Shown in pieces: positions 32,312 through 45,000 of a stretch of DNA of 64,000 nucleotides (its first letter is position 1; every line of letters starts with the position of its first letter). The notes under the pieces were generated by a model. It worked only from the letters and a program-made list of their open reading frames with translations, was not told where the DNA came from and did not search any database. The stretch comes from Sodiomyces alkalinus F11 (lineage: Eukaryota; Ascomycota; Sordariomycetes; Glomerellales; Plectosphaerellaceae), in NCBI RefSeq assembly GCF_003711515.1, contig NW_021167079.1, positions 5,197,234-5,261,233 of the forward strand. Reading direction: 5' to 3'. The position numbers were made by a program, and so were the translations under genes.

Positions 32312-34401
32312 CTCAACGACTGCCGTGATTTGAGTTTTCAGGTGATGCTCGGCCGGAGTTTAGCCGAGAGGTATTATCACGATAAGCGATAACGACTGTG
32401 CCGCTTGTCAGCCTTGCCCACAAGGCCAGGACCCCCAACGAGTCAACGACATGCCAAGTACCACATCCAAAAGAACCCAGAGAGATTGTATGCACCTCTC
32501 CCAAACTCAGTAACACCGGGCATGCAGCTGTCACCTTTTTTTGTTAGGTTTAAGCTTGTAGGAACCGTAATGTTCTGTCTGCTGAGCGCAAAGTATTGAC
32601 AGGGTAGTGCGACTGAATAAACGCGACAAGCAAGCGGTATTTGTCAGAAGCTGAAACAACCGCCTCGGATTGCTTGTGGAAGGAAAGAAAGGGGTTGACA
32701 AAAGAAAATGCGAGGATCCAAGATCCAGGTAGGTGTGAACTTGTGATCACATCCTTTAGGGCCTTACCTTGGCTATGCGTTGTAGCAGCAGCAGGCAGCC
32801 ACTAAGCTGGACTACGAGACGCGAAGATCAAGTCGGATCAGTCCCGCCACAGCCCACTCCAGACCCGACATCATATCCCAACTCCAAGATGCGAGAAGAA
32901 GGGACCCAGGCTATGGCCAGGTTGCTGGTGTGCACTTGCAAGGCCATCGTAGTCCCTACCATGCTACCCCACCGCAATGCGACGTCAGAGTCAGATCGCA
33001 ACTCGACTCATCGACGGTTGTTGTTAACAACAACCCATCCCGACCCTCGACCGAGAAAGCTGTCCTTGATGACCATCCCAACTATGTCACTGCCCCTCCA
33101 ACAATAATAGCTATGGGCCACAGTTCCTTTTCCCAGATCGCATGACCGCCGTGAGTAACAGGGCCACGATCAGCACCGTCATAGCGGTACCTATCTAGGT
33201 AACTACTATCCTACGACATAACCCACAACCAGCTTCCTCTGTCGAAGAGAAGAGCCGTTAGCGGGTAGTCATGCCTTACTCTCCCGCGGGCTGCGTAGAG
33301 ACGGTAGAAGTGGTGGCGAACCGCCACAGACGCCGCGGAATGGCGAAAAAGGAAACGGCGTGTGGGTAACTCAGGATGTGGGCAAGATGTGTGACGCTGC
33401 AAAAGAGCCGGTGACGCGCCTCTACCCCGGAAAGAAGTGGAGAGGGCGAGCTCTGTTGTGTTGAGACAGGGCCAAGCCACAGTATCTTGATGACAGGCCT
33501 AGCAATATAGCCGTCGAATCCATTGAGCGAGGCACTGTAGATTAGAAGGTTGACCAGAGGTGAAACGCTCACCGGCCAGAAATCTAGGCTGGTCACCAAA
33601 AGCCTCGCAGGCTTTTAGCCGGATGCTTGTCTGCCTTGTCTGCAATTGTGGTCGCGGCTGTGTTTCTGTTGCGCTCCTCGAGCAAACTTGGACAATTCCA
33701 GTCTACCTTCACTGTCGCGCTCCCTTCATCAAGCGTCCCAACATACACATGGTTGAATGACAGCCGCGGCGATAAATTGCGACAGGCTGAGGACAAGCTC
33801 GATATCAGCTGGCCGACAACAATTGTGCATGACAGCTGCACAGCCAGCTCAAAGCCCCGGGGCGTAATAGAGACTGGCCGAGTGGTGGCACGGAAATGTA
33901 GCATGGACCGAGGACGGTGTGCAAGTGAGTTTCGAAACGGAAGTGCATGTCCGATGAAAATCAGCGGAGCGGAAGAGGACTTGTCGTCCTCCAAATCCAA
34001 CCGTTACCTAGAACCGTCGGCTTCAACACGTCGGTGGGATGTCGTCGGAACGTGGTTAGATCCCTCTTTTGCCCCCTGGTATTTATCATTTCGGAGCCAC
34101 GCTGAACCAACACATGGGACAGGTCGGGATTGTGAGCGCTGTGTACAGGACCCAGGCCAAGTTCGAGTAGTTCCCATTCCTGGTAAATCGCAGAAGAACA
34201 TGAAGAAATAAACATAACGACAGAAAGACGGCAAGGACAGTGTGGCCAATCTAGCCCGGTTTCTCCAGGGCTTTTGTCTGGTTGTCGTTGCGGATGGTTT
34301 GTGGTCAGGCGGTGTGCAAGGTTTCGGCTCACGGTGAAAACACAAAACCTTGATCGAAATTCAGAAGTCCTGTTGGACGAACTAGGTTATTGGCTTCACA
34401 A

Positions 34402-34437
34402 TCACGTGATACAGGTGACTCTGGTATGTCACGTGAC
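34402..34437. promoter_or_regulatory. Two CACGTG E-box-like sites
   Basis: TCACGTGA (34402-34409) and the perfect 10-bp palindrome GTCACGTGAC (34428-34437) lie 18 bp apart, facing an otherwise empty region about 1.45 kb upstream of glycogen synthase. CACGTG is the core bound by fungal bHLH factors of the Cbf1/Pho4 type; binding here is inference. Confidence 0.35.
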
Positions 34438-34795
34438 TATATTTCATCGACGATTGCAATCCTGCAATACGACAAAAGTCCCCAATGATTTTGCGGTTTA
34501 TCTTGTGAAAATATGTCCCGTAGTGGGGAGCTCTCATGTATGAAGACATTAGTGGCAAAGCACTCAATATATGGGCATGAATTTCTCGGCTGACCATCAA
34601 CTGCTCATATCGTATATAGTGCAAAATGAACGTATTTGCTACGTACGTACTGTTGAGATCGCGAAGAAATTCTCCAAATTATCAATTTCGACACTATTCT
34701 TACTCTGTCTTAGCGCGAAACCCCGCATTCCATGACGTCATGTTATGCCAATCTCCTGGAGAGCTGTGCGTTTTTACGGTCGATTCAGAAACTCG

Positions 34796-34833
34796 GCTGG
34801 TCTGTAGCTCAGTAAGATTCCCATGAGACCAGC
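34796..34833. repeat. Perfect 8-bp inverted repeat
   Basis: GCTGGTCT (34796-34803) pairs with AGACCAGC (34826-34833) across a 22-nt loop containing TAGCTCAG. No clover-leaf or B-box can be built, so it is not a tRNA. Function unknown. Confidence 0.4.
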
Positions 34834-35469
34834 TTCCAACGTTATGGTTTTAGGTCATCGTGGCACACCGGTGTAGTCCACTATGTAAGGTACGGTACGC
34901 CGCACTTTTCGCAAGGTACCACCAACTTCTTGGAGGGTGGTCCGTATCGGGTCGTGTTTGATAGGGGGCCTACACGTGTACTAGGCGGTACGGACAATAG
35001 TTAGTGCACGAACGGGAAGGTACCAAGCTCAATGAGCGAACAATAGCTTTGCAAAAATTACTGGTGCTAAGGATGAAGAAAGGGAATTCAGGGCGGAACT
35101 GTGTTTTTCTTTTTATTGTGGAAAGTCTAGACCCTGGTTCATTGATGATCCGAAGTCAATTGATACCATCTCCACCAATCACGACATCCACCCACATTTA
35201 TGTGACGCCTTGGAGGTACCGAGTATTACTCAGGACGAACTTGCAGCTTCCGTACCTTAGGTAGCTAAGCTGCGTTTCTTCGTGAACAGTCCGAGCTCGG
35301 GAGCAGTGGGTCGAGAGTTCGGACCACCCAGCTTCCTCGACGGTTGCCATGGCGTGGGATGACATGGTTGTCCATCACCAGGAGACGTCACCTCATGTAC
35401 CGATTGTTCGTACCTACGGAGTACTAACCTCGCTACCTTACCTTAGATCTTCACGTAAAACTTGCTTTC

Positions 35470-35551
35470 CCCCTCTTTTATCCGCGCAATTCTTTTCACC
35501 TCCTACGGATTCCCTCGTCCGTTTTCCAATCCCTTTCCCCCTAATTCCCCT
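35470..35551 (+). promoter_or_regulatory. Three STRE-like CCCCT elements upstream of glycogen synthase
   Basis: CCCCT cores occur at 35470-35474, 35538-35542 and 35547-35551, that is 340-425 bp before the glycogen synthase ATG, in a pyrimidine-rich stretch. CCCCT is the stress response element of Msn2/4-type zinc-finger factors, which control glycogen genes in yeast. Whether it works this way here is inference, and such cores occur by chance in C/T-rich DNA. Confidence 0.35.
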
Positions 35552-35893
35552 CTTGAGCTCTGCAATTATTACCTGCCTGAGCAAGGCGGCTTTTTTTTGG
35601 GGTCTATGTAGGTATCCAACAGGGCATCTTCACCGAGTAGTGCTCATAACTGGATTGCCAAAGATGCGACATGTTGGACTAATTTTTTTTCAAGTAGCTC
35701 CGGAAAGTTTCGAGTTCGACCATTGAAGGCTGCCAATTGGAGGAGCTATCTGAAGTCTAGGAATATTCATTTGTCCTCCTTTTCGTGTTGTTTTAGCCTT
35801 ACTCTCAAGCTCGAGCCCTGTCCTCGACGCATTGTCAGAAGCAGAAAGCAGCACCAGGCCATTCAACCGTTCACCACTTCCAATCTCGCCACC

Positions 35894-38109
35894 ATGTCGC
35901 AAGATTCGGACGCCCCCCAACGTGAGGTTAAAAACCACATCCTCTTCGAGATTGCGACTGAAGTCGCACATAGAGGTAAGCTCATACGTTTGCAAAGAGG
36001 CCGTTGACTCTGCAAGGGGCCACCCCATTCTGACCTGTTGGCTAATGTCGCGACATAGTGGGTGGCATTTACTCCGTGATCAAATCGAAGGCTCCCGTCA
36101 CTACGGCCGAATATGGCGATCGATACACACTCATCGGCCCACTCAACCACCAATCTGTAAGGAGATTTGACGACCAGTTATCACACCATCGGTAGCTAAT
36201 GAGCCCCAGGCCGCAGTGGAGGTTGAGGAGTTGGAGCCAACCATTCCAGAGCTCGTCAAAACTATCAAGTCGATGAGAGACCGAGGTATCGGTGTCTTGT
36301 ATGGGAGATGGCTTATCGAAGGCGCACCTCGTGTGCTACTTCTCGACACCAAGACCGCCTACAGCTATCTGGACGAATGGAAGACCGACTTGTGGAACAT
36401 CGCCAGCATCCCTTCCCCGCCTAGTGACGACGAAACTAACGAAGCTATCGTCTTTGGGTACCTGGTTGCGTGGTTTTTGGGAGAGGTGGGTGGACCGCTC
36501 CGCTCCGTAACACAGGTCCAGGTTACATACTGACGTGAGTTCCCAGTTTGTGTGCCACGAGAAGAAAAAGGCCGTCATCGCACACTTCCATGAATGGTTG
36601 GCCGGCGTCGCGTTGCCCCTTACGAAGAATCGGAGGATCGATGTCACCACCATATTCACTACGCACGCTACATTGCTAGGCCGCTACCTCTGTGCCGGCT
36701 CGGTCGATTTCTACAATAACCTGCAATACTTCGACGTGGATGCCGAGGCAGGCAAGCGCGGCATTTATCATAGGTACTGCATCGAACGTGCGGCTGCCCA
36801 CACATGCGATGTCTTTACCACGGTTTCCCACATAACGGCGTTCGAGAGCGAACACCTCCTAAAGCGCAAGCCTGACGGTGTCCTCCCGAACGGGCTCAAT
36901 GTCACCAAGTTCTCAGCCGTTCACGAATTCCAAAATCTTCATCAGCAGGCCAAAGAAAAAATCCACGACTTCGTACGGGGTCATTTCTATGGGCACTACG
37001 ATTTTGAACCGGAAAACACGATCTATTTCTTCACGGCCGGCCGATACGAGTTCCGGAACAAAGGTGTCGATATGTTCATTGAATCGCTGGCACGCCTCAA
37101 TCACCGTCTGAAGTTGGCCGGCAGCAAGATGACGGTCGTTGCCTTCGTCATCATGCCGGCCCAGACCACCTCGCTGACGGTGGAAGCGCTCAAGGGGCAG
37201 GCTGTGATCAAGTCGCTCCGGGACACGGTTGATGTCATTGAGCGTGGTATCGGTAAACGCATCTTTGAACGTTCCCTCAAGTGGCACGATGGCGACCCGC
37301 TACCCGACGAGAAGGAGCTGATCACGAGCCAAGACCGTGTCCTCCTCAGGAGACGTCTGTTCGCCATGAAGAGGCACACGCTTCCACCAATCGTCACCCA
37401 CAATATGATGAACGACCACGATGACCCCATTCTGAATCAGATTAGGCGGGTTCAGCTGTTCAATCACCCTTCGGACCGCGTGAAGATCGTGTTCCATCCC
37501 GAGTTCTTGAACTCGGCTAACCCTGTTCTGCCTATGGACTATGACGAGTTTGTGCGAGGCACGCACATGGGCATCTTCGCGTCGTACTACGAGCCGTGGG
37601 GCTATACCCCCGCGGAGTGTACTGTCATGGGGGTGCCCAGCATCACGACCAATTTGTCCGGGTTCGGTTGCTACATGGAGGAGTTGATCGAAAACTCGAG
37701 CGACTACGGAATTTACATCGTCGACAGGAGGACCAAGAGCGTGGATGATTCGGTCAACATGCTAACGTCGCATATGTTGGACTTCTGCCAAAAGAGCCGA
37801 CGGCAGCGGATCAATCAGCGCAATCGAACGGAGCGGCTCAGCGACCTCCTGGACTGGAAGCGGATGGGGATGGAGTACGTGAAGGCAAGACAGCTGGCGC
37901 TCCGCCGTGTCTATCCTGGATCGTTTGAGGGCGAGGAGGAGGAGGAAGATGCGATTCTTGGCGTGGAGCAGAAGATCTCTCGGCCATTCTCCGTGCCGGG
38001 ATCTCCTCGCGATCGCACCGGAATGATGACACCGGGAGATTTCGCCAGCCTCCAGGAAGGTAGGGAAGGCCTGAGCACTGAAGATTACGTTTCGTGGAAG
38101 TTGCCGTAA
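35894..38109 (+). CDS. gsy1: Glycogen [starch] synthase (GT3 family)
   Basis: Transfers glucose from UDP-glucose to growing glycogen chains. Four exons: 35894-35975, 36059-36156, 36210-36485 and 36547-38109, all in phase, 672 aa. The N-terminal nucleotide-binding part appears only after splicing ([34 protein letters not shown]). Family motifs follow: [12 protein letters not shown] (about 165-176), [40 protein letters not shown], the sugar-nucleotide site [19 protein letters not shown] (about 499-517) and NLSGFG. The Arg cluster [21 protein letters not shown] (about 569-589) is the glucose-6-phosphate-responsive regulatory helix of yeast and animal enzymes. The tail [12 protein letters not shown] resembles the conserved regulatory phosphosites. 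Start context GCCACCATGTCG is close to the fungal consensus. Introns are 83, 53 and 61 bp. Confidence 0.96.
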
Positions 38110-40046
38110 GAATCCCGCTTTTTTTTTTTTTTTTTTTCTTTTTTTAACTACTTCTTTCTTTCTTTTCTTTCTTTTCTGTTTCTTTTCTTTTCTTTTCTTT
38201 TCTTGTTTTTCTGTTTCTTTTTTTTTTCTTTTCTACTTTTCCCCCCTTCAAATTGCTTCCCACTTGGTCCGGAAATGGAGTATCCCATATGCTAACAAAA
38301 AAGACGTCATAGAGAGGAGGAAGATCCTGATGAGTACCCTTTCCCGCTGACGCTCCGAACCAAGCGCCCAGAGGCTGCAAATACCCTGAACGGCGGTGCA
38401 CTCCAGCCCAAAGAGGACGGTATCTGAGCCAAGTCCCCTGGAAGTTCATGCAAAACGGGCCTTGGACAAGAAGAAGAGTTGAAAGGTTCGCCGCATGAGC
38501 AGGATGGCCAACGCTAGACCTCTTCTGCTTGTCCCACCAGGAGATGAGTGCCTAAAGACTTGGGGGCAATGGATGCCGTGGTCAGACTGCATATGAGAGA
38601 AGGGTATTGAAGTGTATGGAAGCTGCAGCGACATTGCATAGCTAAGCAGGGACGAGGAGGACCAGGTTTGGGATTTATCAAGTTCAGACTCGCCATGTTT
38701 CTTCGTGGTTATGGTTCCAACGATCTATCCGTTCATAGTCATGCATATTCACTGAGGTACGAAAAGCATAGCAGATACTAGCTATCAACAAGATACTTAC
38801 TCATCCTTGAGGTTTCGTCGATCGATCAATGAAGCGTCGGGGAATGGTAGAAAGGATCTGGTTTTGACCATACGTTAGTGACACCCAGCCGGCATACCTA
38901 TCCTGGTTGGGGCACTGGGAAACCTGGAAGCGACCTCGGCTGTGGTGGTTCTCCGTCTTAACTTGGATTGTCGAGCCAAAGAAGCGTAAACGCAGGGTGT
39001 GGACGGCGGTTATTTGGCATAGAAAACAAGAACCGACACTTACGAGCAAGAACTAACGGTCGCACCTCGTGGTCTTAAGGCGGAACAGCCAGGAGCAGCC
39101 CACAGCTAACCGCCCAGAGAGGCTTAGGTACAAATTGGGGTTCATTCCCCAGAGAACCAGTACTTTAGTGCAAATTATACGTGCTGTGATTGGTAGGCGG
39201 AACTGGGGTCCAGCAGGGTGTTTGGCGCTTGGTGGGGGAAGGCAAGTCAACTGTCATATCGACCAAGTCGGGCAATCCGCCCATGTCCTTTGTCAACCCA
39301 GGCCGACCGCGGTCTCTCCTGTTTTCCCCCTCATTGTCCCCATCAACTATCATTCATCCAGCGCCATCTTGGGTTCCGACGACGAAAGACTTCTATCAGA
39401 CCGACTAACAACACTTCTTTGTGGTCTAGTCCGGAATCTAGAGCCTCTGCGGAATCCCTGACATCGGCTGCACTTTGACTGTCGTCGATATCCTATCCGA
39501 CCCTTACACCCAGCACGGCACGAAACAACACGGATTCAGTAGCAGCCGACACGCCAGATCAATTCCATAACACTCTTTTGGGACAAAGGCTCTCAACAGA
39601 TACCCCTCTCAGTCAATCACTCCTGCTCCCGACCATCCCAAACACGCTTGTACGACCGAACGTTTACCAGAACGATTCCCAGAGGACCAGCAACAGAGTA
39701 GAAAAAAGGGCGGAGACCGGTGCGAGTCGCTTCTTGGAACCTTCTCACGTCCGTGTCCCCTCAAAGGCAGAGGAAGATTAGGCGCTTCGCCAAGCAGGTC
39801 TTTATATGGCATCGCGGTATCGCAGACCACAACGGATACGCAGTGAGACATTCAGCAAGGTGCACGCGCCACCTGACCCAGCCAACTGCCGATCACCTTC
39901 TCCTAGGAACGGAGCCGCTCTATCGGCAGTGCAGTCTCTGTCCCTTATGGTATAATTTCTTGTTCCATCCTCCCACCTAACAGGGCCTTTTCCCCGTTCC
40001 TAGTTCTCCAGGGCATTTCTCGGCCGCGAAACAGTCCTCTCGCAAG
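38110..40046. other. Intergenic region upstream of the F-box/LRR-type gene
   Basis: Begins with the pyrimidine tract listed separately. The rest (about 38250-40046) contains the presumed long promoter and leader of the next gene. Short open frames at 39069-39480 and 39578-39980 show no coding bias. No gene is supported. Confidence 0.55.
38117..38250 (+). repeat. Polypyrimidine tract directly after glycogen synthase
   Basis: About 130 bp made almost wholly of T and C on the sense strand, starting within 10 bp of the glycogen synthase stop codon: a long T run, repeated CTTTC/TTTTC words and a final C run. It must lie in the 3' UTR if transcription passes it. It could bind polypyrimidine-tract proteins or be a slippage-prone simple repeat. 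Confidence 0.7.
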
Positions 40047-42066
40047 ATGGGCATCTTCAGCTTCAGGAAAAAAGACAAGAAAAAGGAGGGACTGGACTCC
40101 CATGCAAGGCAATCATCTTGGTCTTCTGCATCTGGACAGAAGGGCCATGCTCAACATGTCATCTCTTCCCTCTACGGGCCTACCTATGCTTCAGCCGCAC
40201 TGATTGCCCTACTCCCAGAGGGCGTCCTCGAGCGCATCTTTGCTTTCGTCTGTCCTCATAGTCAAGATGAGACATACGAGAACTGCGAGCAGAGCGCACT
40301 GGAGGATACCTGCATGCTCTGTGACATGAGGGACCTTGCGCATTGTGTCCAAGTTTGCAAGAGATGGAGGAACCCGGCCAGGAACCTTTTGTAAGATGGA
40401 GTCCAAGTCCAACCCCGAGCATTAATTATCTGCAACATGGCACATCTAACCTCCGCTCTTCCCAAATTTTTTTTTTTTTTTTTGCAGATACCATAGTATC
40501 CGAATCGACTCGGTCCACTATTGCGAGCGCGAAGCCTACCTAGCCGAAATGCGCAAGAGGCGCACACGATTTGATCGCAACGGAGACCCGGAAGATGTCC
40601 CAAGCGCCCGGCTGAAGCTTCTCTGTCGTACCTTGCGCGAGGATCCTACCAGGCTCGGCTCTCGCGTCTGTTTCTTCAAGACGCCGTACATGCTACGCGA
40701 GGGTGCGCAGGCTGATCTAGCTCGCACTATCGCCGTTCTACCTCATCTGTTTTACGTCGACCTACCAGAGGGCCTCTATTCGGACGACTCTGCCTACGCA
40801 ACTTTGCGGCTGGAGGTTGAGGCCAGGTGCCCGAATCTTCAGAAGATGACGTATCGCGCTGGCTCAGAGCGTAGTCTGGCTCGGCTATCCCACGGGAGGA
40901 TATGGTGCAACCTTCAAGTCCTTGAACTGATCAACATCAACATGGATCCAAGCATCCTTCGCCAGGTTCTTGGCGCCCTGCGATACCTGCGGGCACTCAA
41001 GGTGACGGAGAGCAAGACATTTACCGACGACGTATTCGCGTACAATGAGATGCTACCTCCCTTCCCTGCTCTCGAGCAGCTGGTCCTCACCAAGACACCG
41101 GGCATCACTTCTGCTGGTCTGGTGGAATACCTCAGTCGGCCCGAGCCGCGCATGACACTTACGGATTTGTCTCTCGTCAAAACAGGCGTGGAAGTACCTC
41201 TTCTGCATGAAGTTGTTATCGCAGCAACGTCGTTGAAGTCGCTCGCCGTGCAAGCCAAAGTTGATGGCCCTTTCAAAAGTGGCCCTCACACTCAGCGGCT
41301 CACATCCGGATCACTGGAGACGCTACGCTTCGAGATCAGTGGTGACTCGGGCGCCAGTCCCTATTCTAGCTCCGCCGCCTCGACGTACTACACATATCTT
41401 GCTTCCTCCATCCTCGGAGGGGGGTTGAGGAATTTACGAGCGGTCTATGTCCTGGATGAGGACTTTGCAGATATGCTGCAAGGCCTCCCCCCGCCGCCAC
41501 TGCCTCGCGCACCTTTTGCTCAAGGAACAGGGTCGCGGCCCCGATCATCTGGTTCGGGTATGTCCATGTCGACGTCGCCAAGGGGCGGGTTCCTCGCTCC
41601 GCCGAACGCCGCCAGCCCCGACTTGGCCCCTCCTCGGCGGCCCTTCGCAGTGCCGTCTGCTCCTGCCTCCAACCGTTTCAGTTCCAACAACCCGTTCGCC
41701 GGCACGGGCTCTCTCACCCACACCCTCGAGGTCTTTGCCAAGCGCGACGAGGCCATGAATTGGTCCTTCGTCAAGGTGTCTCCGGACGCCGCACTAGCGC
41801 CTTCTTCCTCGCGCCATAGCATGGTTGGCGGCGCGCGCCACGACCGGCCCCTGAGCACCTACGGTCTCGGCGCGGACATTGCTGGCCAAGGATGGAACAC
41901 GCCTGGCGCACGGAGGAGTGTCATGGTAGGCAATGGCGTGGGCGGCTTCGTAGCCATACCGACCCATGAACCCGCCGGCTTGAAACCGCCGGGGGGTGAT
42001 GCGTTGTGGCCCCGCCCTCTGACTAGCGATGGAGAGAAGAAGGGCGATCGGGATATATGGCGGTAA
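40047..42066 (+). CDS. F-box protein with leucine-rich-repeat-like region
   Basis: Probable SCF-type ubiquitin ligase adaptor. Two exons, 40047-40390 and 40488-42066, 640 aa. The 97-bp intron (GTAAGA...GCAG) has a run of 17 T directly before its acceptor. The F-box spans the junction: LPEGVLERIFAFVCPHS, a Cys-containing insert (ENCEQSALEDTCMLCDMRDLAHC), VQVCKRWRNPARNLLYHSIRID. HYCEREAYLAEMRKRR follows. The middle (about 210-390) has LRR-like spacing (CNLQVLELININM, LRYLRALKVTESKTF, FPALEQLVLTKTPGI). The C-terminus is Pro/Ser-rich and disordered until HTLEVFAKRDEAMNWSFVKV. The Cys pattern inside the F-box could bind metal, but that is speculation. The substrate is unknown. Confidence 0.88.
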
Positions 42067-45000
42067 TAAAGCGACAAACGAAGCGAGACGAGTATGAGTG
42101 TCAACGGAAGGACAAAGATAGTATGGCCGCTATGGTCGCTACTGTCTGATGGTGGTTGGAAAGAAGGAGACTTTAGGACTGCCGACGTGTAACGGCTGAA
42201 CGAGAAATTATATGCGGGAGATGGCTTTTGTCGTGCTGGCTATACCGGGTGCTGGAACATCCGATAGCATTATTCTATTTTCTCTCATCCTGGGAGGACC
42301 TTTTGGCATTGGCAATGTATAACGATGTAAGCAGGCCCCAGTATCTGCAAAAGGGTGTTCTACTGGGCGCTTTCACGTTTATGTCCCCTTGTTTTCTGAG
42401 CGTATGCCCCTTTCCTTACTCTCGTCTTCTTTCGTATTTCCCATTTTAGAGAAGAGAAAACTAGAAACAAACATTGAAAGTCAAAACTCCAGGGCTGGAC
42501 GCATGCCTCTTGCATCTTGACCAGCAACCTTGGGGGGGGGGGGCGAGGGGGTTGGTTTGCACTGTGCTGGGACCTCTCGGTGGGCTCGTTTCCTGGAGCA
42601 GCGGTCGAAGAGGCACGAACACGAGTCAAGCAAGGATTCTTGCCGTTGGGTTTCGTCTCTGTTTCGATCTATACTTGGAGATCAACGTTCTTCTCAAGGG
42701 TTGGGCCCTGTGGAGGAATGCAATGTGTGCGGGCAGAAATCCTGTGGATTTGAAACATGGCATGGTGGCATTCTGCACTTGGGCTGCTTGCTGGTTGTGT
42801 GTCTTGATTGTCTCGGTATCTTCAGTTCCCTCGCGGAGCTCTCCCCGACTATGCCTTGGATAAGTAGGGCATCGTTTTTCCCCGGGACGAACTACCAGGA
42901 GGCAGCAAGGCATACTCAGTGGGGCGAGTCGCGGTATGCGGTTGGTTGTCTCAAGAGAGTAGTAATGGCCGAAGAAAAGGAATGAAGAAATGAAGAAATG
43001 AAGAAAAAATAACTAACATGGATCCTCGAAAACACTATGGATTGGTACGACTTTTCGGGATCTCATTCGAATGGCAACTCGATCTTCCACGGTTGTGTCA
43101 CGGTCAGGCATCCAACGTCAGCTTTTAATTCTACGTGGACCTTGTCGAAATCAGCTTCGAAGTATTACATAGGGCGAATTTTCAAATTCACAATTCGGTG
43201 ACACCGGCCCATAGCCTGACCGTATGTCGGTGTGGAAACCCGGTGTAACGGACGGTGTTGCGGATTGTTCCTAGTGGATGGAAAGACACCCTCAACAAGT
43301 AACGGTAAAGAATGGGCCATAAGCAGTGATGAAATCTGCCTCTTTTTTCTTCTTCTCTTTTTTGCTTTTTTTCTTCTTCCTCTTGGAGGGCCTGTAGACC
43401 GCACAGAGCCTACAATGGGTGATCGTGCTGACCTTCTCGGAGCAACCCGACGTCAAGCTTTCCCCTCCGTGATTTGCGACGGCCCCACTCCGAGCCTCCG
43501 GACCCAGATTGACTCGTGACAGTGACAGCGACTCTGTGTGACATGAGGTCTACCCAGCCGCTTCAGAACCACTGCCATCTTACGCATGTATTGAGCGCTG
43601 ATGGTTGACTGACTAAGAAAGGCCAACCGCGCCTGTGGCGTAGATTTGGGTTTTTGGATTACCCCGCGGGGTTACATGTTAACGAACCCCTTCACCGGAG
43701 ACACCGGCGAATTGGACATGTATATATAGCAACATCGATTTGCCACTTTCGCCTCCCCGTCAAGGTCAGCATCACGACGGGGCAAAAGTCACAGACAAAG
43801 ATAGAATCCATCTGGGGCTACCCGGATACCTAGCCTTGAGTGAGCGTCGTGAACCCTCCATCGAGGAGTATGTTGCAGGCCAGCGAAAAGCGGACACCAC
43901 CGGTTCATGTGGATAATTCCCCGTCGAGACGACGATATGCGGCAATTCTCCTACGGTGACAGTTTCTGGCAGATATTCTGTCCACAACCCCTGGTTAACG
44001 TAATTGTTCACGGGACCAAACTCTGCCGGTTAGAGGTGCAGAACACGCCGCCCGTAAATAAGTCCGAGAAACGGTCCAAGCAGGAAAGATGACGTGAACC
44101 AGTGCTGCTACGCCTCGGTGGTCCTTCATGCTGCGGATGATGATCCGCGTTCCGAAACAACGAAAGCGCGTTTACTGTGTAAGGTCGTTATGCGGTAGCT
44201 AGATTAAGGACGTCCTGCAACGGTACCAGTGTTGGCAGGCTTTGTCGTCACGGCCTGCCAATGCCTTCTGTGCATAGAAGAAATAGAAGAAAAACGTCCA
44301 AAAACTGGTACGAAACAATGTTTCTAGGAAACAAGTGGACACCATTGGGTTGTGGGTCTCGGTCACGGACCAATTTGAAACCGGCCCGGGTAGTAGACAT
44401 AAGCCTCTGCCACATCAGGAGAGTTGCTCGAAAGGAACCAACGACATGAAGCCGCACATGACTGTGTCGGAGGAATAGTATCTTGGGAAGCAACAGCAAT
44501 AGCAATAGCAACAGCAACAACCACTAGGAGAAAACTCGTATTGTTTTCTCCCATGGAAATACGATTTGGTAGTCACGACAAGTCGGCAGCCATTTGCGGA
44601 AGCGGAAATGCTAAGAATAAGCTTATTTCTTCGTCAGAAGTAATTACATACGAGCTAGCATCTCGTGGCAGTGGCTTGTGCGTTGGCTTGTGGCTAACAA
44701 CGTACTTCGTACCACTTGCATCGTCCAGACATGTAGACGTTCGTCGGCCCCCGAAATTGGAACAGCGAGGCAAAAGGCAACGCAACGAAAGGGCCAAGAT
44801 GTCAGAAAATATGTTCACTACCAAGAATGTTCACAGTTTTTTAGCGTATCGTACTTCAACAAAAGCGACCCAGCAAGTACAATTCGTAAGTACTCCGTAG
44901 CCCGACTGGTCCCGTGGAGGGGGGTTTAGGGCGAAGTGGTATTAGTTGGTTACAGCCCAGAAGACCCCCATTATGTCGACAGGTGCAGGTAACTGCAGAT

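Larger units (their letters stand above)
32312..35893. other. Long divergent intergenic region between CTK1 and glycogen synthase
   Basis: About 3.6 kb. Short words of the palindromic family lie at 33187-33200, 34885-34896, 35250-35262 and 35411-35450. Two CACGTG boxes (34402-34409, 34428-34437), a perfect 8-bp hairpin (34796-34833) and STRE-like CCCCT sites near the glycogen synthase start are listed separately. The longest open frame (33627-34211) has no coding bias or domain. No further gene is supported. Confidence 0.55.

Noticed and set aside
33627..34211. 194-codon plus-strand frame in the CTK1/GSY gap
   Set aside because: Begins with a hydrophobic run resembling a signal peptide, but codon use is unbiased and the rest has no domain. 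Equally long frames exist on the other strand.
34765..34780. Possible second copy of the MITE end (GTTTTTACGGT)
   Set aside because: Only 11 bases match and no inverted partner lies within a plausible distance, so it cannot be called an element.
34796..34833. tRNA-like text (TGTAGCTCAG) in a hairpin
   Set aside because: No acceptor, anticodon or T-arm can be formed and no B-box follows at the right distance.
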